Assembly: GCA_963930655.1 (NCBI GenBank)
Contig: OZ005604.1
Span: 2,552,001 to 2,616,000, forward strand
DNA length: 64,000 bases
Direction of reading: 5' to 3'
Origin: Myrica gale
Lineage: Eukaryota > Streptophyta > Magnoliopsida > Fagales > Myricaceae
In this document: one piece after another, positions 1 to 13,946 of the stretch
Layout of the letters: every line of letters starts with the position of its first letter
How positions within the stretch are numbered: position 1 is the first letter of the stretch
Notes under the pieces: generated by a model
Seen by the model: the letters and a program-made list of their open reading frames with translations, nothing else
Database searches by the model: none
What the model was told of the DNA's origin: nothing
Made by a program: the position numbers and the translations under genes

Positions 1-893
1 ATCAGTGTCTATCATTATTTAGACCTGGCAAAGCATAGATCTTTTTTGGTTACGAGAGACCAAATGGATCCAACTCCAAATTCTCTATTTTATTGCTTTG
101 TCGTACCGATGCTTCTTGGTTTTGTTCAAAAGAAGCAATAAAAAAGGACATACACCTGAGAACTGTTGGTCTACTTTTCAAACTTCCAAGGTAGAAAAGG
201 ACGAGAGACAAAGATAGAACATGAGCCAAGGACACACCCATATCTTCCTTTGTTGTGCTTTACTCTTCTTTTCATGGCTTACTCACTGCGAAAGCAACAC
301 TAACACCTTTGAACGCACATGAGAGAGAGAGGGGGGGGGGGGGGGGGGAGGGTTATGGTGTTCTTTTTCTTTCTTGCTCAACAGGAAAACTATCTTTTGA
401 GTAACAAACATGCCATGCCAATAAACTTTTTTTTGTTCAATTCGGATATCCATCTTCGTCTGACTGTACACTTTATTTCTCCGCCTATTCCGCATTTTCC
501 TCAGGTAGCATTTCTCTGTTTTTCTATACCCTGCTTCCAGAGACCAATATATCTGAATTGCCCCCCCACAAAATGCAAAAATGAAGACAAAAAAGCAAGA
601 AAAGAAGAGAGGAAATGTTCTGGTCACCTCCTGTACGTCTAAGATAAACTCTCGAGTGAACCAACCACTCCCTCCTTGTTTGTCTTAATCAATGCCTAGC
701 TAAGTGTTGGCCATTAAAATCCCAGCTCCTTTCCTGCAGTCTTTTTCTGGCCTGGCCTCACTGCACAGGTGCAGCATTCATAGACAGGAAAATCCATACA
801 TCCTGTCGTCCTGCTGTAATGTGCTGCTGCTCGGATGGAACAACCTGAACGTTGGGTTTTCTTTTCTTTCTCTTTTTTCCCTTCAAAATTGCC
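1..893. other. 3' flank of the PIP5K gene
   Basis: No gene is seen here apart from the probable 3' untranslated region of the kinase gene that lies on the minus strand from 894 onward. The only notable object is a simple repeat (321-352). Small reading frames in this stretch have no recognisable family and run through low-complexity sequence. Confidence 0.6.
321..352. repeat. GA / poly-G simple repeat
   Basis: Five GA units are followed by an unbroken run of 18 G. Such a run can form a G-quadruplex and is also prone to length errors in assembly, so the exact count should not be trusted. Confidence 0.9.
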
Positions 894-3800
894 TTATAGT
901 CCCTTATCATCAGCAAAAATTCTGCCGACGAAATCGCGGAACCTCTTTGAGTATAGCTTGGGATCCACGGCTGAGATGGAGATGGAATCTACTTGCAAGG
1001 ACTTGTAGGCATGTTCTAGCTTTTTGCTAATATCATAATCTTGTAGAATGTCAATGATACCAAAGAAGAGAATCACGTCATAGACCTCCCCACCACCCTG
1101 TAAAGGGGTTGAATTGCTACTTCCACTCCCTGAATGCTGATCCAATCCAATCCTAGACACCCGCTCTGCTCTTGCAGGCATATTTGCCCCTAACCGGATT
1201 AGTGGTCCCCTGGAATATTTTGGATTGCAAAAAGAAGTAAAAAATTAGTGCGAGTACACAAACACCCACGAAATATGTCAACTATTCAAGATGCTTCACA
1301 AATCAAGTCAATCATAGGCATAATCATCACTCAATACTGCTAAGCACATAAACCTAGAATTCCAGTTGATAGCTATCATTATTATATTCTTCGTGTGGGA
1401 AGCAGAACAAAGGCTTGCACTATTTGATTTGGTGGTCAACAAAGTAGGCACTTAAACTGAGATTATAAAAGTTAGAAGAAGCTATCAAATAAAAATTCAT
1501 CTTACATAAAACTTGAAGAAGGGACAGGATAAGAGAACTTTTCCACTTCAAGTTGCAACAACAACAAAAATGCATCCCTGATTGCTCAGTCAGAGATTAG
1601 AAATTGACTGAACAATTCAAGAAACAAAACTTTGTTTCTATCTGGGAAAGCAGAGACCCCACACACAGTCTTGCTTATGAAACTACTCAATCACTTCCAA
1701 TCATTCCAGACAAAGACAACATTCATAGAGAGAGATTATCTCATACCACACTTCAAAATGGGAGAAAGGAAGGAGTGGAAAACAAACTCATTAACCACAA
1801 ATTTCTTTCTTTTGCTGTGCGATATTTTGACAAGGAAACAGTATCTGATTGTTGAACCTGAGCCCTGGGTCCATATGTACTAAAGTTAAACATGTTGCAC
1901 ATGGATAGCAGCGAAGGGAGGCAACTTATGGTCCCCAATATAAGATTACGACATATGAATAAGGACGTTGTATCCAGGATTTATCAACTGACTAGTAAAA
2001 CAGACAAGCACTTCCTCTGGTACAAATCCAATATATGAGGAAAATGGAGCCTTACTCTAATTTTTGAAACAACATACTATGACGTGGTACCCAATACTTT
2101 TTCATCCCCAGGTCTCTCCTACCTACCGGCGATGCACAATATAGAGGTGAATAACATGTCAACAGTACTAATAGAGAAATTCATCTCATAATTGAAACAG
2201 CAAAGCAGTCAATGTTGGAAAGGCTTGGTCCATGGCAAATCACTTAAATCCTCAGAACCAACAATAAAGAGAATGCGTACCAACACAAAAAGAACAAAAA
2301 CACATACCGGCCTATCACAATCCAATCCGTATCCTGCAGCTCAACTTTATTTAAATGACAACCTCGCGTCATTGTTTCATCATGATGCCTATCTCCTCTG
2401 CCTGTAAAAAACACAAGATATCGTTGTTAAAGATGTTTAATTGCCCAAACAATTTCTCCTCAATTTTCTTATAATTTCTGGAGACAAATTACCAGAATGC
2501 ATATCGAATGGTGACATCTTCATCCCATCACTGGAATAGTCATCACAAAAGTGAATGCCAATTAAAAGACTGTAATCCATTATTCCTTCCCCTTCCAAGA
2601 ATTCACAATCTCTATCAATTTGCCTGAGTAGAAACCATGATATTACAAGAGTGTTACAGTTGGAGCATACACATGGACACACATTTTTGGAGAGGTTGTA
2701 ATGGAAGGGGTAAAACATACATATAATGAATTGAATTATATGCAACACATCAGAATTTACCAGATAAGCTCTTGAAACCACGAACTTTCCAAGCGAAAAA
2801 CATAATTTAAATCAAGATCTTTGAGCGTAGTTGTCTCATCTATTTCCTCCACAGGCTTGTCAGTAATGCGGCCATAAGAAGAACCTTTCAGGTCAAACCG
2901 TTTGTGGATTCGATACTCTGAGCAAAATAGATTGCCCATCACGACGAAACGTGTCTGATTTAATCATAAATTAACAATATCAACTGCATATTCACAAGCA
3001 TTAAATTTGGGAAGCTTGAATATGAAAAGTTGAGTCTGTCAAAACCATACCTTTTGACCTCCCACTGGCTTAACGCAATGAACACCAAAGAATTTTGTTA
3101 CCAACGAGTTATTGTACTGACAAACATGTTGGTAGTAACTTGAAAGCATCCTGATAAGCACCTGAGACAGGATGCAAAGAAACGGTTACAATCTATTTGA
3201 CCCTGCATTCAATTTGATTCCAACTAAGAATGTAAAAACTGGAAAGTAGCATATGGAAACTTCTTCTACAAGAGTTATCTTCTTTGAAATTTCCTAGTTG
3301 CATGTTCTTTTACTGTTTCCGTTCAAACTGAATGGATTCAGAAGTCAGAAAGGGTGAGCAAACCTTGACTTCAGATTTCTTAACAGTTTTAATCATAAAC
3401 CGGTCATCCTGGGTGAGGTAGAAAATACTTCCACTCTTCCCAGGCGAAGATAACTCCCTCAGTGCATCATTTCCACAAATAGCAAGCATGTAGTCCGCCG
3501 GATCTATTGCAAAGAATTCCCTCAGACATCTAAATACCAAACAAACAGGTTAACACCGCTTAATAGGAGAGTCAACTTAAAGGAAAGCTCCCAATATAAC
3601 GGGAACCCAAAAATGGCAATCCAACCCAAGTATCATAGTAACACTGGAAAAGCCCAAAAGAGAAGCAAAATGCTATATATGACCATAAAAAAGGATCAAT
3701 ACCTGAATACCATTGGACAATAGTCCTTCCATTTGAACTCCAGCGATTGATGCGGGGGCGTACACTTGGACCCTTCTGGTGGAAACCTTGTCCAAAACTT

Positions 3801-5043
3801 CTCGTTGGGATCGAAATCCCCTGCCCTAAGCTCCCGCCGTATTGAAGCATGCTTTCCAACAGAGTATCTGCAAGCAAAAAAAAAAAAGCATCAGGAAGGC
3901 AAAACTGACGAACAAAACCAAAACTGTACACAAACAAGATAGTAGATGCACAAGATAGAAAACGAGAATGAAAAACAAAAAACACCTGATACCCAGTTGA
4001 AGATTAAGCATCAAATCGTAGTTCTTATGTCCCTTGGATATCATCTGCCCCGGTTTCTTAATGTCGCCATTGACCAACAAAGACGGACTTTTCGGTATCT
4101 GACCGACAGAACCTCCGTAGCTACACTGCTTACCATCCTTATAGAACATAGACGCCTCCAAATTATCCACAATATCACAAGTGATATCACCAGCCTCCCT
4201 ATCCAATTCCCAGATGCAAATCCGCGGAAAATTCACACTCCTTGCAACATCCAAATCCACATGTCCCAAATCCACCGACGACCTTTTCCTCGTAGCACCG
4301 ACCTGAAAGTGAAAATCCTTACCCCAATTACCGGCATTGCTACTCCCATCAGCCCAAGTGAACGTTCCTTTACCCTTTGGCACCCCATTCTCCCAATGTC
4401 CTTCATACCTACTCCCATTGTCCCATATCAAAATCCCTTTTCCGGAGATGACCCCATTCTTCCACTCACCCAAGTACTCATTCCCATTGCTCCATACATA
4501 CCGCCCTTCACCATCCTGCAAATTGCATTTCCACGAGCCTACATACATGTCCCCATTGGCGTAGCGCTTCTCACCAAAGCCGTGTTTGCGATCCGCGACC
4601 CATGAGCCCTTGTAGGAATCGCCATCGGGCCCGATGAAGGTGCCGAAACCCTCCATCCGACCCGACCTGAATTCCCCTTCGTAGGTAGCTCCCGAGGGCC
4701 ACGAGAACTTGCCTTTGCCGCTTGCCTTGCCTTTCTTCCATTCCCCTTCGTACATGCATCCGTCCGACCACAGATATTTGCCCGTCCCGTGCGGCGCGTG
4801 CCCCAAGAACGTGCCCGTGTAGAGGTCACCGTTTGGTAGGACCTTTTCGACGGTGGTCGTGACGGTGGAAGTCACGCGCCTCGACCCGGCTGGGGATCGT
4901 GTTCGACCCACCACCACGCACGGCGGTGCGACCACTAACGCCACCTCCTTCTCTCCTTCCTCCTCAGGAGATTTTTCCTCCTTATTACTGTTGTTTTTCG
5001 GGTTAATGGGTTGTTCAGAAAGACCCAGTAGAGTCTGTTGCAT
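894..5043 (-). CDS. PIP5K: Phosphatidylinositol-4-phosphate 5-kinase with MORN repeats, 8 exons, complete
   Basis: This enzyme phosphorylates PI4P to PI(4,5)P2 at the plasma membrane, the lipid that steers vesicle traffic, actin and tip growth. Exons on the minus strand: 5043-3986, 3867-3703, 3529-3364, 3161-3051, 2954-2761, 2623-2493, 2401-2308 and 1209-894; all introns are GT-AG and the exons total 2235 nt, giving 744 residues, normal for the plant MORN-containing subfamily B. Residues 73-241 hold about eight MORN repeats (YxGxW/F type), which regulate membrane targeting. The kinase domain fills roughly 350-740, with [11 protein letters not shown], the nucleotide-binding lysine region [41 protein letters not shown] and the C-terminal [20 protein letters not shown] block. 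No lesion was found. It lies on the same strand as the oxysterol-binding protein gene about 7 kb away. Exact paralogue (PIP5K1 to 6 type) cannot be decided by eye. Confidence 0.93.
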
Positions 5044-8000
5044 TTCTTTATCTGCTTCTTCAGATTAGTGGCAGTCACCGGAAACGCGGAAGGAGATGCA
5101 AAAAGGACTCCGGCATCATTCCCCGCATCCCGCCTCTTTGGTCAGAACGATATTGCTTTAGATGTTGCTTTTGAATTTGATATTCCAATATGGCAAACTG
5201 TTGCTTTGGAGAATGGTAGAGAATCCAACAGACAGAAAAGGAAAGCAAATGTGGATCGGAGTAGTATTTTCGTTGCATTGGGAAGACAAAGGAAAATACT
5301 ACCCCAACTGAGAAAAGTAAAAGAGAGATAGGGAGAGGGGGTATCGTTTCAATTTTTTTTTTCCTTTAATTGGAGGGTTTGGTGCTTTGAAAAAAAAATG
5401 GGCGTTTGGAATGGGGCCGGCTTTGGCCTAATGCCTAGGGAAAGGGGAACGTTGGTGGCGCCTCTACAGCATTGCCATTTGCGTCTTGCGTGCGTCCCAG
5501 TCCTCAACTCCTTACCAGGCAGCACTGGCCACTGTTTAGCTTTTGGTTCCGACTTCAAAGTCCAATATACCCTCGGAATTTTCCATAATTAACACTCGTG
5601 AAATTTCGATTCTTACTGCAGACGGGCATGGAATTTTCTTATTTCTATTTTTGACTCCTCAGACTCGTTAGTTGCCACTAATCACTCCCTCAATTACGCT
5701 TCTTACTTTTCTGATACTGTTTTTTAAGTTTAGAAATGTTTAGTTTTTTTTTTCTTTCCCAGTTTTTCTCGAATAATTTGACGACTCATTATTTATTTTT
5801 GAAAGGAAGCTTATACACTTAAAAATCATGAGTCGTCATATTCTTTCCAAAAAAAAATTTAGGAAGAACACAGATTATCAAATAAAATTTTAAAAAGGAA
5901 AAAAACAAAGGAGTCTTTTTCTGATTTTACCCCATCCCACCACGTCCGCAAAGAACACTTTTATGTAGAAAATAATTGATCTTGGATATTCAAATTTATT
6001 TCAATTAAAATTTCTTGACAACTTGGTCTATCCAATAATTAGTTACTTTTATGCACTCAGTCCTATATTTTCTCCAACAACAATGCTTTATGAGATAAAT
6101 TTGTGAATTTTCCTTCCAAATAAGCCCAACTACCATCATGTAAATGCATTTTTACCATTTAAATCATTTTCTTGTTATTGTTGGAGACATTCCAAATCAA
6201 TGCTACTAAATCTTATACTTTTTTTTACTAATAGGATGTAGCACTAATTTATGGAAACTTCTACTAATCTTTGAATCTCTCTTAGTCGGTAAATGATTCC
6301 CTATTAAGAGAGAATTACCCAATGAGTCTTAATAGGTCATTGGTTAAATAACAACACATTAATGAATTCATCTGATTGTAGACCATTGGATGAATTTATT
6401 AATGTGTTGTCATTTATCCAATGACCTATTAGGTAACCTTCTTAGGAAGGAATCTGAATCCCTCTTAATCCTATACAAACGGAAAGTTACAAGGTCAAAA
6501 ACCTTGGAGTGGTTACATATAATTGAAGTTATCAAAATTTAAAAATAAGGATATAAATTTTTTGGTCATAAAATACAAAAAAAATAGTGTCAATTTGTTA
6601 TCGAATTTGGTAAAATTAATAATATTATATCATCACTCTTTTCCTGTGGTTTCTCTACCATATATATTATATCTGTTTTTTTTACCAGTTTTAGCTGGAT
6701 CAATACTTTAGGAGAAATTTTTAGTTGGCAATAGTCCATTCTATTCGAACTTAACTGGCAGGTCAATTTCTAAATTCATGTATCTTGTGTATAATATAGC
6801 AAATATAGAAAACCCAAAAGCTTTTGGAAAGATCACATATATAGTTGATCGATCTATATCAATATTCAATCATATTAAATTATAATTAGCAATGAAAGTG
6901 TAAAGAAAATATATAGCCAAACAGAAAGTGTATACTCATCCCAAGAAAGTCGTTAAATAGTTGCAACATTATGCTCTTTTATAAGGATTAAGGAGGCCTT
7001 ACATGCCAAAAAAATCTGTGGACGATAGATTCTACCCACTAATTCAATTATTTTCCTTTTAAAAAATTTCCTCGATTGGTTGACATTTATATTTTTAACT
7101 TTTCTTTTTAGAAGATTCTTATTTTGGAAAATATTTCATTAGTATTTTCTCGAGAAAATAATTAAGTCTTTCTCAATAAATTATACTTTGCTTACTCAAA
7201 TTTGTAGGATGTCATGTGTTTGTTTTGTTAATTTATTTGTAGGCGTTAATTCTTTCTTCTTCTTTATATTTTTTTAAGTTTGTACGCGTTAATTCGATCT
7301 GTTGAAAGTGCGAGGCACGTCTCCCTTACGCATTGGGGCTGCAGATCATCTCCAAAATCCTGCGTACTGCATGCCCACCGCCCAAATCCCGACATGAATG
7401 AGTGGTCTGTGCAATTATTGTGTTTACAGGGTTTCCTTTTCAAATTTATCTCCTAGTAAACAATCAGGAGTTTCACCGAATTACAGCCGCTGCGGTCAAG
7501 TTCCCCTACACCACAAGTTGGTGCTCGAAGTTCGAACCTGATCGGTGCTATTGTCGAGGTCCGGCACTCCGGCAGCTCCCTTCAGGATCTTCATCAACCA
7601 GCTGCACGGAATCAAGTGCATCGAGTTAAACTCCTTGTTTTTCCCTGAGCAAGATGCGTAAGGCCGGGGCAGGTCTTTGTTGAGTAAGAATCGGGTTGGG
7701 CGTAGGTCCTACTTGGGGGCCAGGGTTTAGAACACGGCGATGACATTGGGGTTGTTGATGGGCCAGATGGCCTTGATAGCGGTCGGGGGTGAGGTACGTC
7801 GTGTCCAGCTGTTAGCTAATCAGCTCATTTTCTTCCAGCAAACAAGGCGAGTCATACAGACGAATATGGCAATTCAGCAATCAAAAGGAATAGACAAGAC
7901 AGGAAGCAAATCTCCTACTTCTCCAACGGATCTGCTTCCATATCGATTGTCAATCTCTCTTAATCAGCTTCCCTCTATACAGCAACATTTTACCATACCT

Positions 8001-8426
8001 TAGAATATATGTTTCCTTATTCAAACCTCCATATTCCTTCAATGGCAACCAACAATTTTACGAATATGTCACTGACCGCGAGTATTATGTTTTCCATTTT
8101 AATAGCATGACGCATCTTGTTTTGATACGAGAAAGGTATATTAGAACTTTTTTTGAAATTGAAGACATAATTGCAACAATTTAAAGTTTTTTTAAAAAAG
8201 TGTAAAGACTGATACTTTTTTTTGTACTGTTTTCTAACAGAAGACCTAGAGTATAAATAGAAATAGAAAAAAAATGAAACTTTTCATTTTACACCCTTAA
8301 ATTTTGGATAAATGTTATTTTGAAGGTCTGAATTTCTAACTTTGTAATATTACTTTAAAAAAAACATTGACTCATCATTCATGGCTTAAAGTGATTTTTT
8401 CTCTAGAAAAAAAATCATGATATTGG
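5044..8426. other. Intergenic region upstream of PIP5K
   Basis: The first 300 or so bases should contain the 5' untranslated region and promoter of the kinase gene (minus strand). The remainder is AT-rich with no convincing coding potential. It contains one hairpin MITE (6303-6469), reported separately. Short frames near 7.4-8.0 kb are unrecognised and probably chance. Confidence 0.6.
6303..6469. mobile_element. Hairpin MITE-like element
   Basis: Two 42-base arms (6331-6372 and 6389-6430) are near-perfect reverse complements around a 16-base loop. Farther out the ends read ATTAAGAG and its complement CTCTTAAT. Small size, AT richness and terminal inverted repeats fit a miniature inverted-repeat element. 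I could not settle a target-site duplication, so the superfamily and the exact ends are uncertain. Confidence 0.6.
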
Positions 8427-8434
8427 GTTGTGCC
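8427..8434. repeat. Target-site duplication, left copy (hAT at 8435)
   Basis: GTTGTGCC, identical to the copy at 10755-10762 immediately after the right end of the element. Confidence 0.9.
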
Positions 8435-10754
8435 CAGGGGCGGACCCAGGCCCGGGCGAACCTGGGCGGCCGCCAGGGGTCCGCCCCTGAAAAAAAAAAT
8501 TCATGAAAGTTACAACGCTTGCAAGTAGAGCAATATTTTGTCCACTGAGCTCGACTAACAACACATAGGTTACGTCTATTTGGAACTGTTTAATATTCTA
8601 GTATCCATAACATTTCTACAGATTAGTCAATTCCAATATACTTTTTGTTTTGCTCTAGGGTTATAAAGTAAAAAAAAATCTTTCGAACCTTAAACATTTT
8701 CTCTCACCCTACCTAGAAATGAATGGGTAAATCTAGAATCAATTTTTCCGGCTTAACCTCAACTGGGCTGACCCAACTAGCGTCATCTAAAAGCGCAACC
8801 GTTGTGGGTTTATATCAGAGATTGGCCCAACTCGTACAATCTTAATATGGGCTATGACCGACATCCTGAGGGTGGCCTAACTAGTACAACTTAGAAGCGC
8901 GCAGTCTCAGTTTCAACGACCTGACATGAACATATCTTGTCGTCGGCCCAGCCCACGTTAGTGCCACTTAATAGATATTGTCTTGCGGCCCAGGGAACAT
9001 AATTAATTATTAGTGCCACTTGACGAATATTTCTCGGTTGGTTTCTATGCATTGAAATTCTCTCGGGCGTCCACCCCTTCAATCTCTCTCTTCTTGCCTT
9101 GATATGTTATTAATCAGGGTCATACACGCCTTCTCTTTCGTAATTCCCAGATACAAGAGGAAGAAATTAGTCATTGATCATATGATTAGTCTCTAGTGCA
9201 TGTGCAATTCACTTGCTCAAACAAGAGAGGTTCGGGATTCAAAAAGAAAAACCACAAAAAGATACTTGGCAACAAATAGCTCAATGGGCCGCTTCCTCAA
9301 ACTGTGAGGGATGCATTCCCCTTCCTAGAGAGCGTTCTATTTCCTATCCTTGGGTGAACGAGTGCTTGGACCCTAACTTTGATACATATTGCCTTTGATG
9401 GCTTTTTTTTTTTTGCTTATTGTAATATATGGTTTCCCTTACTTACCAAAAAAGAAGGAGAAAAGATTGGGGCCAGTTTTGATGTGGGAAGGTGGAAGAC
9501 TTCGAGCCCTACAGTTGCAAAGGGACAGTTTGAACGAGTGCATTTATGGGTTTGAAATCGTTCACCGTAAAAATAATTCCCCAATTCGTTGGGGTTCATA
9601 CTACATCACAATACTGCGTCTCTTCACTATGTGGTCAGCAGTGTTGGACGTTTTTGAAAACATAAATGAGGATGGTACTTGCCCAGAACAAAGAGCCATG
9701 GCTGGAAGCTTGATGGATAAGATGCAAAGTTATGAATTTGCATTCACTATGCATTGTTGAAGAAAATAATGGGAATTACAAATGATTTGTCACAGGCCTT
9801 ACAGCGAAAGGATCAAGATATTGTTAATGCTATGAGTTTGGTTGGAGTTGTGAGGGAACGGTTGCAAGAGTTGAGGGAGGAAGGATGAGATAAATTTTTG
9901 GAAGAAGTCAAAATATTTTGTCTGAATAATTTTATCAATGTGCCCAATATGGAAGACATTATACCAATTCGCGGTCGTTCGAGGCGTGGAGGGCAGACGA
10001 TTACTTATTTGCATTATTTTCGTGTGGAAGTCTTTTGTCAGGTTATTGATTTGATTGCTCAGGAGATGAATAATCGTTTCACAGAAACAAGTATGGAGTT
10101 ACTTCTTTGCATAACATGTCTTGATCCAAGGGACTCATTCTCAGCATTTGATCTTGATAGATTATGTCGTCTTGCTGAATTTTACCCTGAAGATTTCTCA
10201 ACATTTGATTGCGTGGTACTTAGAGATCAGCTTGACACCTACATTGGAGATGTTAGAAGAACTAATGCTTTCTCTGGGCTTAAAGATATTGGAGCTCTTG
10301 CTGTGAAGATGGTTGAGACCAGAAAGAATATTTTGTATCCATTGGTTTATCTTCTTATTACGTTGGCATTGGTCTTATCGGTTACGACTGCAACCGTTGA
10401 GAGAGTCTTCTCTGCGATGAAAATTATCAAGACTGATTTGCGTAATAGAATGAGAGATGATTGGATGAATGATTGCATGGTTGTATACATCGAGCGGGAA
10501 ATTTTTGAAACTATTGAGAACGAAGTCATTTTGCAACGTTTTCAGAAGATGCACAACCGTAGAATCCAATTACCCCCTCTCAGTCGTAGTACATAGTACG
10601 TTATGTGTAATTCAATATTTTTAATGTTTTTAGTCTTTAATGTTTTGATATTGTAACTCTAAGATAATTTTTTACATTACGTATGAAAATTTTTTTTAGT
10701 CATTTTGCTTTAAAAGTTCGCCCGGGTTGGTTTTCATTTCTGGTTCCGCCACTG
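8435..10754 (+). mobile_element. hAT transposon, TTF/DUF4371 type, complete ends
   Basis: The left end CAGGGGCGGA and the reverse complement of the right end, CAGTGGCGGA, match at nine of ten bases. A further subterminal block CCGGGCGAAC occurs near both ends. The element is bordered by an identical 8-bp direct repeat GTTGTGCC (8427-8434 and 10755-10762), the target-site length expected for hAT. The 2320-bp body holds the C-terminal part of a transposase (9389-10596) but no recognisable N-terminal TTF zinc finger, so it is an internally deleted, non-autonomous copy. 8435 to 9388 contains no gene that I can identify. Confidence 0.92.
9389..10596 (+). pseudogene. hAT transposase, C-terminal half (zinc finger MYM/TTF-type, DUF4371 family)
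   Basis: The reading frames match the C-terminal two thirds of plant TTF-type hAT transposases often labelled zinc finger MYM-type protein 1-like. Visible landmarks are a RWGSYYITILRL block near 9590, a CLDPRDSFSAFD block near 10125, and the hAT dimerisation region YPLVYLLITLALVLSVTTAT followed by VERVFSAMKIIK near 10340-10430. The frame is broken twice: a one-base deletion close to 9757 (after YEFAFTMH) shifts the frame, and a TGA at 9886-9888 interrupts the continuation. The last 232 codons (9898-10596) are open. Transposition catalysis would have needed the missing N-terminal part, so this copy cannot encode an active enzyme. Confidence 0.85.
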
Positions 10755-10762
10755 GTTGTGCC
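10755..10762. repeat. Target-site duplication, right copy (hAT at 8435)
   Basis: GTTGTGCC, identical to 8427-8434. Confidence 0.9.
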
Positions 10763-11909
10763 AAAATTATAAACATCACAAGAAAAGATGGGAGAAAAAC
10801 TTTTTGAAAAGATAGGTCAGGGGATATCAATGAGTATGTTTGTTTCCCCAACATTTTGTGCCATGAAAATTTCTAGCAAAATAAACACACTCCAACATTT
10901 TTAACTTTTACACATACACACTTTATCTTTCACAAACCCCAATAAATCTCAATAAAGTAAAAATTCCCAAAATTTCGGGAATATTCCCCAACATTTTGGC
11001 AAACAAACGTACCCAATTATAGTATTGCTCATTATTATAGTACTGCTAAAAGTATAGTGTGTAAGCAAAGTGAAATTATGAATGTATAAACCCTTAATAG
11101 GCACTACAAAATTGATGCATTTCAGATTGATAGTCTAATATTCTAGATCCCCCATGTTCCGCCTCCATCCACTTCCTTCTGATGTGAACTGTATTTTTTT
11201 TGCAAGTAAAATATTTTCTTGAGAAGTATGCGACTTATGAATGTGTTTTTTCTTCTCTTTAATCTATATTGCAAGAATAAAAAAAATTGACCGTGCTTAT
11301 CTACTTAGACCCAAAATCTGTCCTAAATTATCTAGCTCACAAGAAAGAACCGAAATTTCGGACCGATCTGTTGGATTTGTCAGTCACCATAGACCATACA
11401 TCATGATATGAGAAGCCTTTGCTTTGATTGGCTTCTATGACTTCATCACATCATGGATCAATTTACAAAACAAGAGAGGAAGGTATTTAAACATATTTTC
11501 AGATTGTCAACTAACAAGCTTGATCTTCGTCCAAAATATACTATCGTATGTTATAATGGACACTGATTCAAGTAAAAAGTACCTAAGGTGCAGCAGAGGG
11601 AGTGATGGGCTAGCAGCCACATCTTTACGACATTGGAGAGTTGGAGAGAGAGCCTTCCAACCACGACCAGGATGATTGATTTCCTGATTGAGTGATTCCA
11701 CCATCTTCACACCGTGTTATGCCTTTCACGTGGCCTCTTGAACTGCTCGAAATGGCGAGCATGAAAGCCCATCTTCCAGTCTATTGGAACAAAATTGTTT
11801 CAAAAACAAAAAGACTTCTGTAAAAAAAAAAGAGGAGGGAAAGAAGTGTTGGCGTTGTCAAAAAAATGGTAAGGTAGCTGGAGTTTTTTGTTTTGATGGA
11901 GAGGGTTGT
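10763..11909. other. Intergenic region downstream of the ORP gene
   Basis: AT-rich sequence with no supported gene. The last few hundred bases before 11910 should be the 3' untranslated region of the oxysterol-binding protein gene on the minus strand. Confidence 0.6.
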
Positions 11910-13906
11910 TTAGTCGAAATTTTGAGGAGTTAGAAGTTGGCCAAAGATGTTAGGGCATGAGTCCCAGCTATGTTTTTCCCTTGCTTCCCAATAACCACCA
12001 ATGTATCGGTAGGAATTGCTTTCGCTGTCCATAGCAAACCACCTTGGCTTCCAACCCCTCTCTTGCATCTTACGTGCCTGCAAATTCATATGGACAGGAT
12101 TCCATCATCACCATCTATTCACCCTGCATGGTTAAAGTTCAACAACAATAGAAAAAAAAATACTATTTAAAGGTGGGCATGGATTATACCTGTCGCTGTC
12201 TCTGTTCTAGTCGCAACTTCTCTGAGTCGGCCATTTCATAATTTCCATCCTCCAAATACCTCTGATCAGGTCTAAGTCTCGAATCTGTTGGTGGCAACTT
12301 CTCCTGTTTATTCAAGCTAATGTCAACAATGATGATGCTAGAATTTGTTCTTTGCTTGAAACGAGAAGAGGCGAAAAAAGAAAGGGCACTAACCTTAAGT
12401 CCAGGTGTAAGCTCATTCAGTGTAATGGCCAAGCGTGTTAAGTTATATCTGGTTGGATTTTGGGCTGGCTTGCTCCGCTTCCATAGCAAATGTGGTTCCA
12501 ACAATGAATCTGATCCTTTACCTTTCCCTTTTCCATCACCCGTTACATAATGCATGCTCTCGTCCCATTTCCCAATCAAAGTCGCCCAAGTTTTACCATT
12601 CTTATCTTGGACAATACCATGAACCTGCAATGCAACTTAAATTAAAGACAGAAATCATGACCAAGCTCCATATTTATCAGATCAGCAAAATTATGCCACG
12701 CAGATCCTAACTCTCACAAAGCAACGCTGATATACATTTCGACCTTTGTAGAGGCTAGAATTTTTTTTTTCAACACCCACATGAATTGAACCGGAAAAAG
12801 ATTATGCTGGGCGAAGTAAAGCCATATGGCAGGGTCTGTAGTAAGGGACCATATGTTGAGAGCAACCGTATGTATTACAGATTTAATGGAGTGACAAATT
12901 AAGTAGAGCAAAGGGAAGACAAGAAACTAAGCAACAAACCTCTACTGAACGAAGGCATATTTCCCACTACTGTGGTTTGAAAACACTCTTCACCCTGGAT
13001 AACTTCTCCAGAAAAAAAAAACATCTTTCCCCCTATATTGGAAGTGGTTCTGGGGGCCTTTATTCACGTGGCATGCATAAAAAAATAGCATACCTTGCGC
13101 TTTATTCGAATGGTATTGATGAAAAAATACAACACAGTAAGACAGTTGTATCCCATTAAGAGGTATATAGCTTATTAAGAAAAACGGAACATTCAGGTTC
13201 TGCTTTATAAGGCAAGGATGAACTCAATTTCAGAAGAACATGAAAATAACATTGCAAGAGAAAGGAAATGCAATCTGAGGGCTGTAGTATTCAGAAAAAG
13301 GCATCCTTAGCAAGACTAATTCCAGTAGAAGGAAAGCATAACACGGACTTTCAAACGAGACAGAATTACAAAACCATTTTGGGGACATGTTGGGAAGCAA
13401 CTGTCGCCTAATGTGTCTTTCTAAACAAAGTGCCTGATTTTTGAACTGGTGTCTAATGTGACTTTCTAACCAAAGTGCCCAATCTTTCATAACTCCGGTA
13501 ATGACTTGAGGCATTGGCTTTTCTTTGTCTGAGATCTACTATTGGATAAATGCAAATGAAATACAAAAATGAAAAGGATATTACTCTCTATCCTGTCCCA
13601 TTTTGTAAAAGCACTTTCCAACCTCTCATTTAAGGAGAATTACTGTTCTCTGGAGAGTCTTAGTCCTTGTAGAACTCAAGAAATTAAGCACTTTCCATCC
13701 TCTCACTAACAAAAAACTACTATTCATACATTTGAGTCCAAGTCCTTACAAAATGGTTGTAATCAATAGCTAAGAATGTCACTAACTTACCCCCAAAACA
13801 TTAAAATAACACTTCTACTTGGGTTCAAAACACACACAAACACATATTAAAGTACCCTAAATACTACTTGCAGTTTTGAAAAGTCTGTACAGGAATACAG
13901 ACACAT

Positions 13907-13946
<40 letters not shown>

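Noticed and set aside
319-642. Reading frames through the poly-G tract
   Set aside because: Homopolymer-driven, length uncertain, no homology recognised.
3946-4829. Plus-strand and alternative-frame ORFs opposite the PIP5K first exon
   Set aside because: They mirror the MORN-repeat coding sequence and are shadows of the verified exon.
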